Assembly (NCBI GenBank): GCA_900768545.1
Contig: CAAGDD010000007.1
Span: 1 to 64,000, forward strand
Direction: 5' to 3'
Length of the DNA: 64,000 bases
Source of the DNA: Clostridia bacterium
GTDB lineage: Bacteria; Bacillota; Clostridia; Christensenellales; UBA1242
Shown piece after piece: positions 1 to 7,432 of the stretch. The position numbers were made by a program, and so were the translations under genes. The notes under the pieces are model-generated. The model saw only the letters and a list, made by a program, of their open reading frames with translations, made no database searches and was not told where the DNA came from. Each line of letters begins with the position of its first letter. Within the stretch, counting starts at the first letter, position 1.

Positions 1-27
1 CCGTCAGTAGCTCCACTCATTAAAAGT

Positions 28-69
28 CGCTAAAACCCTTTATTTTCCTAGGGTTTTGGCGATTTTTTA
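28..69 (+). terminator. Rho-independent terminator at window start
   Basis: A stem of about 12 pairs (28-39 with 50-62, one G-U pair) is followed by a T run at 63-68. It would end a plus-strand transcript that starts outside the window. Nothing else recognisable lies in 1-27. Confidence 0.65.
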
Positions 70-160
70 TTCTCATTTTTTAACAAAGATTTTAAGCCTA
101 AAAAATATTTGCTGTCAATATTTGCTCCAAAAGAAGATTAAAAATCTTCTTGCGTGCCTA

Positions 161-194
161 AAAAAAAGCCGATAGTCAAAAAATCAACTATCGG
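161..194 (-). terminator. Terminator of the HEPN-like gene
   Basis: An 8-pair stem (169-176 with 187-194). Read on the minus strand it is followed by a run of seven Ts (161-167). It sits about 40 bases past the stop codon of the minus-strand gene at 237-1238. A second small inverted repeat lies at 131-150. Confidence 0.75.
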
Positions 195-236
195 TCTAAT
201 TCGTTTGTAAACTCTCTAAAACTGGCACATTTGCTG

Positions 237-1238
237 TCAATTGATGTCAAAATGTTGATGATATAACTCAATAAATTTATCAACGGCAGCTTCATAGTAA
301 AAGCACTGTTTCGCACTTTTTTTATTATTTGGATTTAAGTGTCTAATCTTGCAAAGTGTGTTATCTTCTTTTATTAATTTATTTATTTCGTGAAATTTTT
401 GATTTTGTTTTATTGTATCATCTTTATCCAATATTTTTTTAACATATTCTTTATATTCCAAATCTGGTAAAATTTCCTCAACTGATTTAATTGCTGGAGC
501 ATTAGGGTCATCCGTTAGTCTATATGCTTTATAAACTGGTATGGCCTGTTTGTTTTGTTGATTTATTGCAGCAATGATATCGGCATTGGAAATATTTTTT
601 ACACTAGTAAGTAATGTATCAAATCCAACTATTATCGGTTCCTGAATATCGTTATCATTCAAATCCTTAATACATTTTATTATTGCAGACACAAAATCAT
701 TATTCACGCTATCATAATTTTTATTTAAAAAATCAACAGGATTAAAAGGGATATTAAAACCTATTGGTAAAATAAACAAACTACTTTCTTTTGTTATATC
801 TTTATTAAAATATTTATCTAAAAAATTATTATAATTTATGACACTTCTGCTTAATAACATATATATTGCGGGGTTTAATTCTTCCTCGAAATAGTGAACA
901 TTTGTGTTTCTATATTGTTCAATTAAATCAAGATTTGCAAAAGTAGCGTTAAAAGTTTTTGGCCCTTCTTTCGTATTTATATCATCATTTACAAGTGTTA
1001 AAGCTTTTGAAAATCTAATTGTATGTTTTTTATCATCTTTTTCGTATATTTTTGAATTGGATATATATTTGTATATATATGCCTTTAATAGCAATTCCCA
1101 AGCGTTTATAATTAACATTGATACCGTTGGATATCTATATAAAAATTGTGGTTTATTATGAATTTCAACAGCAGAAAAAATCGCTGATTTTGAAGCATTT
1201 AGTAGACTGTAAACCACATTCTTTTTTCTTTTTCTCAT
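237..1238 (-). CDS. HEPN-like protein, resembles DUF3644 family
   Basis: A 333-residue soluble protein. The N-terminal third is helical, with the run INAWELLLKAY (44-54) that I associate with DUF3644-type proteins. R110-N111-x3-H115 (RNTNVH) fits the R-x4-6-H signature of HEPN ribonuclease domains. HEPN proteins are often RNA-cleaving toxins or antiviral effectors; that role here is inference. The C-terminal half (about 150-333) is unassigned. The ATG is set by AAGGAG five bases upstream. The gene stands alone between a minus-strand terminator and a small minus-strand gene, with no obvious antitoxin partner. It ends in TGA, which is rare in this window and could point to acquired DNA. Confidence 0.6.
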   Translation of the reverse strand: MRKRKKNVVYSLLNASKSAIFSAVEIHNKPQFLYRYPTVSMLIINAWELLLKAYIYKYISNSKIYEKDDKKHTIRFSKALTLVNDDINTKEGPKTFNATFANLDLIEQYRNTNVHYFEEELNPAIYMLLSRSVINYNNFLDKYFNKDITKESSLFILPIGFNIPFNPVDFLNKNYDSVNNDFVSAIIKCIKDLNDNDIQEPIIVGFDTLLTSVKNISNADIIAAINQQNKQAIPVYKAYRLTDDPNAPAIKSVEEILPDLEYKEYVKKILDKDDTIKQNQKFHEINKLIKEDNTLCKIRHLNPNNKKSAKQCFYYEAAVDKFIELYHQHFDIN

Positions 1239-1307
1239 AGAAACTCCTTATATGCACATTATAACATATAATGGAAATTTTTCCATACTTTCGACAAAAT
1301 TCGTGCT

Positions 1308-1556
1308 TTACATTTCCATATCACTTTCGCGTCTGTGTTTACGTTCTTTGCGTTCTTCGAGAAGTTTTGTGAGAATTTCATCAAACTCGTCATCGTCCAT
1401 GTCTGCAACGAACTCGTCTTTTCGTTGGTCAAGAATTTCTTCTCGCTTTTTATCGTTTAAAAGCATTTGGTCTTCTTTAACTCTTTCGCTAAACTTATCA
1501 GTTGTCTGGCGGATATATTCGCTATTAACCGAGTTGTAGACAGTGATTGTAGTCAT
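1308..1556 (-). CDS. Small charged protein of unknown function
   Basis: An 82-residue, highly charged, probably helical protein with an acidic stretch (DMDDDEFDEIL) and a basic C-terminus (EERKERKHRRE). It has no membrane segment and I recognise no family. GGGAG seven bases before the ATG supports translation. It may be cotranscribed with the tiny ORF overlapping its start and with the HEPN-like gene downstream. The serine/arginine-rich frame on the opposite strand looks like an antisense shadow, so the minus-strand reading is preferred. Confidence 0.5.
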   Translation of the reverse strand: MTTITVYNSVNSEYIRQTTDKFSERVKEDQMLLNDKKREEILDQRKDEFVADMDDDEFDEILTKLLEERKERKHRRESDMEM

Positions 1557-1638
1557 AATCTATATCTCCCAAACCGCAAACTTTACATTTATAGTGAGGA
1601 TAATCGATTTTGCTTTTATTTCTTTTGATATTAGTCAT
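1525..1638 (-). CDS. Possible 37-residue Cys-containing peptide
   Basis: A short frame whose central part reads HYKCKVCGLGD, followed by a third Cys near the end, so it has a zinc-knuckle look. It overlaps the first 32 bases of the 82-residue gene in another frame. The ribosome site is weak. It may be a degenerate zinc-ribbon gene that has lost its second CxxC pair. The region from 1639 to the promoter at 1865 holds nothing I can assign. Confidence 0.3.
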   Translation of the reverse strand: MTNIKRNKSKIDYPHYKCKVCGLGDIDYDYNHCLQLG

Positions 1639-1864
1639 GATTTCTCATGCTAAAGACATTTTAACAAAATTGTTCAAATTTCGCAAGGCGATCGGCGACA
1701 AAATTAAACTGTTTTGTCTATGGTTTGCAAATTCAATCTCAATGCTGTCATAAGTTTTTTTATAATTTGTTAAACGATTGTGCCAAGAGTGCAAAAGGTG
1801 TTTGCAAATAGGCACGTTTTTGTGTTAATTAAATATCATGAATACAGATTCTTAAGTTAATACT

Positions 1865-1894
1865 TTGACTTTGAGGGAAAATTTGCTATATACT
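1865..1894 (+). promoter_or_regulatory. Promoter for the poly-G gene
   Basis: TTGACT (1865-1870), an 18-base spacer and TATACT (1889-1894). A leader of about 125 bases follows before the ATG at 2026; I see no known riboswitch in it. Confidence 0.6.
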
Positions 1895-2025
1895 AAAAAA
1901 GTAAAAATACTTTGCGTTTTGAAATATAAATAAACTATTTTGTGATTGAGCGAAGTGTATAACTCTGTGCTGAAATAGGTGGTTGGACATTTTTTTACCG
2001 GCAATTAAAAAATGAGGGTGATATT

Positions 2026-3178
2026 ATGAAAGATTTTAACATTTTTTATTTTGATAATGAAATGGGGGGGGGGATTTGATGAATTCAATCCAAGGTTTGT
2101 TATGGAGCAAAATTTTGTGAAAGAAGTTATAAAAATTTTGGCACAGAACGAGCCGCTTTCTTATTCGGTTGGTGATCTTGAAAAAACGCTTGGGAGCAAA
2201 TACATTCAAAGTGCGGTTGATTTGCTTAAAAATGTATTAGCAATCAGAGAAGAAAATGGAAAGTTAGCACTTAATTTTTCATTTTTCGCAGATAAAGATT
2301 GCAAAATTATCAAAAAAATTGTTGAAAAAAATCTAAAAAATAACAATTCATTTTTGAAAGCAAAAGTAAATGAATTTGGGCAATTTTTAAAGAAATTGTA
2401 TCCTGATATAGACGAAAAAATTTTGCTTTACCACTTGCTTTGTGGCAAAGTTTTTGATGGCTCAATTTTTGATTATCTTGAAGAAAGAAACCTTCTAAAA
2501 CAATCATATCCAAAGCGCGAATGTCGTGATTTTATGATTATTGGTTATGAAAACAGCACATATTGCAACAAGCTGAATGCAGATTTGTTTTGTAGTTTTA
2601 ATCATGCGAGATATGCTCAAAATTCTCTTTCGAGTTTTGGCAACGCATCAGGTGAACGCTTTGATTATTTTAGATATTTTAAGTTGAGAGAAAAGGGTGG
2701 ACTTTATGGAAAATTCTTGGCAGTAGATAAACTTTTGCATGATTATTCAAATCAAGAAATTGTGTCAAGGTCGTTTGAAATTTTGCAGCAAATCAAAGAA
2801 TCTTTGCCGTATTCAAAAAACAAATTTTATTGCGTTTTGAAAATGTTTGGTTATATCGATGGAAATGACCAGATTGCTGTCCCTGTTTTTGATGAATATA
2901 TTGAAAAATGCGCAAAATTTAGTAAATTTGTATTTGAAAATGTTGGCGATTTTATAGCGGGTTCAATAACAGAAATTCGAGATCTCGTGATAAAATCCAA
3001 AATTTCGTGCGTAAAGCATGGAGTTGATGTTGACGAACTTTGCAATGAATTGTGGCACATTTATTTTGGTTTGTTAAACAAATATTTGATAGATGAAAAA
3101 ATTGTTGCGTCACCACAACAATTTTATAATCAAGGAAAATATTTAAAATGTATTTATTTTTCTAATTCTTTTAAATAA
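2026..3178 (+). CDS. Unknown protein interrupted at a G10 tract (frameshifted)
   Basis: GAGGG precedes an ATG at 2026 whose frame reads MKDFNIFYFDNEMGGG and then stops just after a run of ten Gs (2064-2073). The +2 frame stays open from there to 3178 and encodes about 365 residues. Nine or twelve Gs would join both parts into one protein of about 383 residues, so the intact product very likely begins MKDFNIFYFDNEMGGGFDEF. The N-terminal region looks winged-helix-like (a helix-turn-helix run near VGDLEKTLGSKYIQSAVDLL). The rest is a mixed soluble domain that I do not recognise. The upstream frame has the strong ribosome site; the downstream frame has only weak internal starts. Explanations are slippage-based phase variation, decay, or a homopolymer sequencing error. 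Confidence 0.6.
2064..2073 (+). repeat. Homopolymeric G10 tract
   Basis: Ten consecutive Gs in an otherwise very AT-rich region, exactly where the reading frame breaks. Long G tracts are classic slipped-strand contingency sites. Confidence 0.9.
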
Positions 3179-3288
3179 TATTTAGGATTAAATTTTTCGC
3201 CTGTCGCATTTTTTAGTATTTCGTTTGGAGATTTGCTAGCACCATATTTAAAAACAGTGTGTGCTAGTTTTTTATTTACATTAGACAT
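3154..3288 (-). pseudogene. C-terminal remnant of an M32-type carboxypeptidase
   Basis: A 44-residue frame (open without a start up to 3357) containing VFKYGASKSPNEILKNATG and then FNPKYYLKEL. This matches my memory of the extreme C-terminus of M32 metallocarboxypeptidases (SP.EIL...TGE..NP.Y). The HEXXH catalytic part is absent from the neighbourhood. It converges on, and overlaps by about 25 bases, the end of the poly-G gene. It looks like a leftover after deletion. Confidence 0.45.
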
Positions 3289-3615
3289 ATCATTATTTTT
3301 TAAACAATTAGATATTTTAATGTTTTTGTTTGATTCGTGTATTTTGGCGCATAAACATTATTAAAGATTGACTACACATGTTGTAATACTAATGGTGTGG
3401 CTTGGAAACATATTTAAATAGGTGACGCTTGTTTAAAAATTTTGCACAATTGAATAGTTATTGTATTATAACATTTTAAAATACATTTAAATAATGGCTC
3501 GTTAACTTTGTAACAAAGTGGGGCGACGAGCGGAGTGTGATAAATAAGAACAACTTTTTTTGCGTTTTCAACAAAATGTCTGTGTTAGTTCAATGTTTTG
3601 CATATTTTCAAACTT
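3289..3615. other. Non-coding stretch between gene remnants
   Basis: Apart from the upstream open part of the M32 remnant, I see no gene here. There is a small hairpin (AACTTTG/CAAAGT, about 3502-3518) and no clear promoter or terminator. Confidence 0.4.
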
Positions 3616-4623
3616 TTAAAGTTTATTATTTAATTTTGACAGAATGTTTAAACTTTGTTGTGGGATTTCTCCAGTTTGTGTTGGAGAAATGTTTATCGTG
3701 TAATTTATTCCTAAACTATTTAGTTTGTCTTTAATTTTCCTTATTTGTTGCAAAGGTTTATAATTTGTATCAAATTTAGAATATCCCCAAGAATTATTGA
3801 GAGTGCAGACTGACTCATACAAACTATTTTTCGAATATTTTATTCCGTTTAAATCGTTGAAATTTTTGCTAGTTTCTTTTGTGATATTATTTGGAATTTC
3901 GTTATCACCAAGCGTAACATAGTCATAACTTCCGTTGCCCAAGCGAGAATTGATTAGGCAGTTTGGTTGTAATTTTTTTACTAAGTTATATAATTGTTGA
4001 CTCTGTTTAACACTGATTGTTTTTGGTGTGTCAAACCAAAACAAATCGATGTTTCCATAATTAGTGCACAATTCTTTAATTTGCGTTAAAACCTTAGTGT
4101 TAAAATAAATGTCATAGTTTTTATTGCTGTTGTCAAAATCCCAATCATTGCACCAACTTGTTCCGGCACAATCAATATTTTCGCAATTATATCCACCACC
4201 ATTTTTCTCATGCCAATCTAAATCTTGTGAATAATATAGTCCAAATTTGACTTGATATTTTTTGCACATATCTGAAAGTTGTTTTACGATATCTTTCTTG
4301 TAAGGAGTATTGGATATATTGTAATCATCATATTTGGAATTGAACATACAAAATCCATCGTGGTGTTTTGCTGTAAAAATTATGTATTTAAAGCCATGCA
4401 TTTTTGCGAATTTTACAATTTCTTCTGCATTGAAATGTGTGGGATTAAAAATTTTTAACAATTTTTCATATTCACAAATTGGGATTCAAGCGTATGATTG
4501 TATCCATTCACAATATGATTGCATTTTATAGTTTTTGTATTCACCACCAAGCAGTGAATACAAGCCAAAATGGATTATTAAACCACATTTTGCATTTTTA
4601 AACCAATGACCATTTTCGTTCAT
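3616..4623 (-). pseudogene. Alpha-L-fucosidase (GH29) with premature stop
   Basis: A GH29 catalytic domain of 335 residues in one frame, broken only by a TGA at codon 46 (4486-4488). Upstream: AAAGGAG, an ATG at 4621-4623, then WFKNAKCGLIIHFGLYSLLG, matching the GH29 N-terminus. Downstream: FAKMHGFKYIIFTAKHHDGF, FGLYYSQDLDWHE and DLFWFDTP, whose aspartate is the likely nucleophile. The frame ends with the GEIPQQSL motif that closes the catalytic barrel; the usual C-terminal beta domain is missing. The stop falls in EWIQSYA*IPICEYEKL, where a lysine or arginine is expected. The family removes terminal fucose from glycans. Lack of other frameshifts suggests recent inactivation. Confidence 0.8.
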
Positions 4624-4701
4624 AATTAACTCCTTTGTTTATCAGATATAGCAATTACAATACTGGATAAGTTTGTTGATAATAGAATACTTGGAATGTA
4701 A

Positions 4702-4872
4702 ATTTTTAACAAATACATTATAAGTCAACTCAAAGTTGAGTGTGAAAAACTTGGTGAGTTTTCATATAAATATACTAACAAAATTGATTTTGTAAGTCAA
4801 TTTATTTCGCTATACGCCAGAGATTTGTATGGTTTTATTTTTTCTGAATATGTATTGAAAATGTTATCTTAA
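4702..4872 (+). pseudogene. Orphan coding fragment, 56 residues
   Basis: An open frame without a proper start or ribosome site, protein-like in composition (for example FVSQFISLYARDLYGFIF), ending in TAA. It has no recognisable family. Stop codons lie immediately upstream in all frames, so it looks like the tail of a deleted gene. The remaining 4624-5033 is otherwise AT-rich and empty. Confidence 0.25.
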
Positions 4873-5030
4873 TTTTAAAAATTGCGAAAAACAATAAAAA
4901 AATTGAAAAAAATCAAAAATTTTCGACTTTTTTGCGTTTTTTAATAAAAATAATGTGTTTTTTTTGAAAAAATGAGCTTTTACATTTTTTTAAAAAACTA
5001 TTTAAAAACAAACGATTTTTGAAAGTGGTG

Positions 5031-5039
5031 TGATATAAT
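5031..5039 (+). promoter_or_regulatory. Extended -10 promoter of the MazG-like gene
   Basis: TGATATAAT is an extended -10 (TGn plus TATAAT). No good -35 is visible. The ATG lies about 19 bases downstream of the box. Confidence 0.5.
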
Positions 5040-5057
5040 GTTTTGTGGGAGGAACTT

Positions 5058-5372
5058 ATGATAGATTTAGATGAAAAACAAAAAGAAGTTGTGGAAAACA
5101 AAAAAAATCACGGCTGGAAACTGGGTGATATAAAGAGTGAATTTTTGTTGTTGTATGGGGAAGTTGCCGAAGCGTATGACGCATACAACAAAAATTTTGA
5201 AAAAGAAGAACTTGGCAGCGAACTTGCTGACATCGCAATTTATTTGCTTGGAATCAGTGAGATGTTGGGCTTTTCTTTGGCTGAAGAAATCGTAAAGAAA
5301 ATGGAAACAAATAGTCACAGAATTTACAAAAAAGTTGACGGAAAAACGATAAAGGTTGACGACCGAAATTAA
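5058..5372 (+). CDS. MazG-like nucleotide pyrophosphohydrolase
   Basis: A 104-residue all-alpha protein of the MazG/dUTPase-like NTP pyrophosphohydrolase type, which hydrolyses (d)NTPs to monophosphates plus pyrophosphate, usually as house-cleaning. The metal site is the paired acidic helices: E-V-A-E in LLLYGEVAEAYDAY and E-x-x-D in LGSELADIAIYLLG. The length fits single-domain members. The ATG at 5058 is chosen because GGGAGG lies five bases upstream. The gene is monocistronic, with its own extended -10 and a terminator directly after. The substrate cannot be told from sequence. Confidence 0.75.
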   Translation: MIDLDEKQKEVVENKKNHGWKLGDIKSEFLLLYGEVAEAYDAYNKNFEKEELGSELADIAIYLLGISEMLGFSLAEEIVKKMETNSHRIYKKVDGKTIKVDDRN

Positions 5373-5381
5373 AATATAATT

Positions 5382-5402
5382 GCGACAAAAGTCGCTTTTT
5401 TA
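5382..5402 (+). terminator. Terminator after MazG-like gene
   Basis: The GCGAC stem (5382-5386 with 5391-5395), an AAAA loop, then six Ts. Confidence 0.8.
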
Positions 5403-5413
5403 TTTTTAAAAAG

Positions 5414-5442
5414 TTGATTATTTTGTCGAATTATGTTATCTT
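5414..5442 (+). promoter_or_regulatory. Promoter of lemA operon
   Basis: TTGATT (5414-5419), a 17-base spacer and TATCTT (5437-5442), shortly before the lemA ribosome site AGGAG. Confidence 0.55.
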
Positions 5443-5460
5443 AAATTTATAGGAGATATT

Positions 5461-6096
5461 ATGAAGAAAAACACTTTTTTGGAAACTCTTTTATATGTGT
5501 TTCTGGGGCTTATGCTTGTGGGCGCGATTGTAAGTTTTGTTTTTAGTCAATTTATTGTTGGTGGGATTTTAGCGGGGTTTTTTGTTTTGCTTTTGATTTT
5601 GATTATCGCAAAATACAACAAAATGATTCGCTACAAAAACAAAGTGAGCGAAGCATTGTCGCTTATCGACATTCATTTAAAAATGCGTTTTGATCTTGTT
5701 CCAAATTTGGTCGAAACTGTAAAAGGTTATGCAAAACACGAACAAGAAACCTTTGTAAAAACGCTTGAACTTCGCGCTTTGGCTGTTGGGGCGAAAACCG
5801 AAAAAGAAAAACTTGAATATTCAAATCAACTTGTTCCAAAAATGAAAGATATTGTTATGATTGCCGAAGATTATCCAAAACTTCAAGCCGACAAACTTTA
5901 CAAAAGTTTGATGGAACAACTCACAGACATAGAAGATCGACTTGTTTCGTCGCGTCGAATTTATGACAGCAATGTTGGACTTTACAACACTTTGATTCAA
6001 ACTTTTCCAAACAACGCGATTGCAAAGATTTATGGCTTTGAAAAAGAAACTTTGTTTAAAATTGATTCGGGCGAAAATATTTGCCCAAGGGTGTAA
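5461..6096 (+). CDS. lemA: LemA family membrane protein
   Basis: A 211-residue protein with hydrophobic stretches at about 8-27 and 32-50, then the LemA coiled-coil core: IDIHLKMRFDLVPNLVETVK (about 69-88) followed by GYAKHEQETF. LemA proteins are membrane-anchored helical bundles with most of the chain on one side of the membrane; their function is poorly defined. GGAGATATT precedes the ATG. The next gene starts four bases after the stop and encodes a DUF3137-type protein. These two families are often neighbours, and here they clearly form one transcript ended at about 7083. Most LemA proteins have one N-terminal helix; two are likely here. Confidence 0.85.
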   Translation: MKKNTFLETLLYVFLGLMLVGAIVSFVFSQFIVGGILAGFFVLLLILIIAKYNKMIRYKNKVSEALSLIDIHLKMRFDLVPNLVETVKGYAKHEQETFVKTLELRALAVGAKTEKEKLEYSNQLVPKMKDIVMIAEDYPKLQADKLYKSLMEQLTDIEDRLVSSRRIYDSNVGLYNTLIQTFPNNAIAKIYGFEKETLFKIDSGENICPRV

Positions 6097-6099
6097 AAT

Positions 6100-7056
6100 A
6101 TGATTTCGAAAGAAGAATTTAAAGAAAAAGCCAGTGTGCTTATTTCTGACGAAGAAAAGAAAAAGTTTGCTGCCAAAAAGAAAAATGAAAAGATTTTAAA
6201 AAGCGTGATTTTGAGCATTGAAGCAGCTGTTATTATTGTTCTTTGCGGCGTGTTTTACAACGATCCTGCGGCGTTAATTTCGGCTGCGTTTGTGGGCATT
6301 GTAATAATGATTTTTACTTATATTGTTATCAAATCGACTACTGCTTATGATTGGGAAAGTTTTAAAAAAGCACATGCTGACCAACTTTTCAAAATGCTGC
6401 TTGACGGATATAAATTTGATTATGACCAAACAAAATATGTTTCAAAAGCAGAATTTGACAAGAGCAAATTTGTTACATCTTATGACCATTATTATGGCGA
6501 AGATTTGTTGAAAGTAAACATCAAAAATGATGACAATACTGACTCTGATGTTGTGTTTAAAGTTTGTGATTTAAAACTTACAGAAGAGCGCACAAGACAA
6601 GTGACTCACAAAAATCCAGACGGAAGCACTTACACCACGACAGAAACTTATGAAGTGACAGTTTACAACGGAATGTTTGCACACGTGAATTTTCCTTTTG
6701 AGTTTAAATGCACACTTGCTGCGAATACTCCTTCAAAATATGAAAGTGTTTCAATGGAAGATATTGATTTCAACAAAAAGTTTGATATCCGCACTAGCGA
6801 CCAAGTCGAAGCATATTGCATTTTGACTCCAACTATGATCACAAAACTTAAACAACTTTCAAAACGACTTGGGAAAATGAAAATTTTGATTGAAGGAAAT
6901 GATTTGTATTTGGGAGCGACTCGAAATATGTTTGAATTCAATTTCAAATCGAAAACACTCGACGAAAATGTGTTTGACGGATTTTATGATGATGTTTCAT
7001 GCGTTTTTAATGTTTTGGAAGAAATCAAAAACAACAACAAAGTTTTCAAAATGTAA
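6100..7056 (+). CDS. DUF3137-type membrane protein
   Basis: A 318-residue protein with a charged N-terminus, two membrane segments at about 37-78 and a soluble C-terminal domain. Recognisable DUF3137 features are VYNGMFAHVNFPFEF, then a DFNKKFDIRTSDQVEAYCIL block and a final LYLGATRNMFEF. The function is unknown; the linked LemA suggests a shared envelope role. It starts four bases after the lemA stop, with a weak ribosome site inside the end of lemA. A terminator follows. Confidence 0.75.
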   Translation: MISKEEFKEKASVLISDEEKKKFAAKKKNEKILKSVILSIEAAVIIVLCGVFYNDPAALISAAFVGIVIMIFTYIVIKSTTAYDWESFKKAHADQLFKMLLDGYKFDYDQTKYVSKAEFDKSKFVTSYDHYYGEDLLKVNIKNDDNTDSDVVFKVCDLKLTEERTRQVTHKNPDGSTYTTTETYEVTVYNGMFAHVNFPFEFKCTLAANTPSKYESVSMEDIDFNKKFDIRTSDQVEAYCILTPTMITKLKQLSKRLGKMKILIEGNDLYLGATRNMFEFNFKSKTLDENVFDGFYDDVSCVFNVLEEIKNNNKVFKM

Positions 7057-7083
7057 AAAAACAGGAATATCCTGTTTTTTTGT
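7055..7083 (+). terminator. Terminator of lemA operon
   Basis: AAACAGGA and TCCTGTTT arms around a 3-base loop, followed by a T run. Confidence 0.8.
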
Positions 7084-7174
7084 TTTATAAAATTTATAAA
7101 AATGACGACCTTCAAAGTTATCTGTTTTCAAAGCGAAAAATTTAAAACATTTTTTGTTGATTTTTGTTTAAAAC

Positions 7175-7203
7175 TTGACTTTTTCTTTTTTTGAAATTAT
7201 AAT
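7175..7203 (+). promoter_or_regulatory. Promoter of aspS
   Basis: TTGACT (7175-7180), 17-base spacer, TATAAT (7198-7203). Confidence 0.75.
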
Positions 7204-7207
7204 CTTA

Positions 7208-7404
7208 TTAAGATGTTGAAAAAGAGAGTAGTTTTGCACGGCGTGGCAAAGTGAGGTAAGGATAGTGAAAACTTATCGCATGCGGCAAAATGAAGGACAC
7301 TTTGGAGTCTAAAAATTTTAAAAAGTGGTCAAATTTTGACAAATTAGGTGGCACCGCGGAATTGTTATTTCGTCCTAATGCAGATTTTGCATTAGGATTT
7401 TTTT
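7208..7404 (+). promoter_or_regulatory. T-box riboswitch, Asp specifier
   Basis: The leader carries the stem I motif AGAGAGTAG, a specifier region GAAGGACACTTTGGAGT in which GAC (7296-7298) is the aspartate codon, and the invariant T-box AGGTGGCACCGCGG (7346-7359). The terminator arms are 7374-7381 and 7389-7396, followed by eight Ts. Uncharged tRNA-Asp should stabilise the antiterminator and allow aspS transcription. The specifier agrees with the downstream synthetase. Confidence 0.92.
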
Positions 7405-7432
7405 ATTTCTGGTGCAACAAAAGGAGAAAATT

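Noticed and set aside
1252..1539. Plus-strand 95-residue frame rich in Ser/Arg/Leu
   Set aside because: It is antisense to the minus-strand charged gene, which has a ribosome site. The composition is typical of a reverse-strand shadow.
3616..4623. TGA reassigned to a sense codon in this organism
   Set aside because: All tryptophans in recognisable proteins use TGG, no TGA occurs inside other conserved genes including the 11-kb ones, and TGA is used as a stop at 18127-18129 in a TGATG junction.
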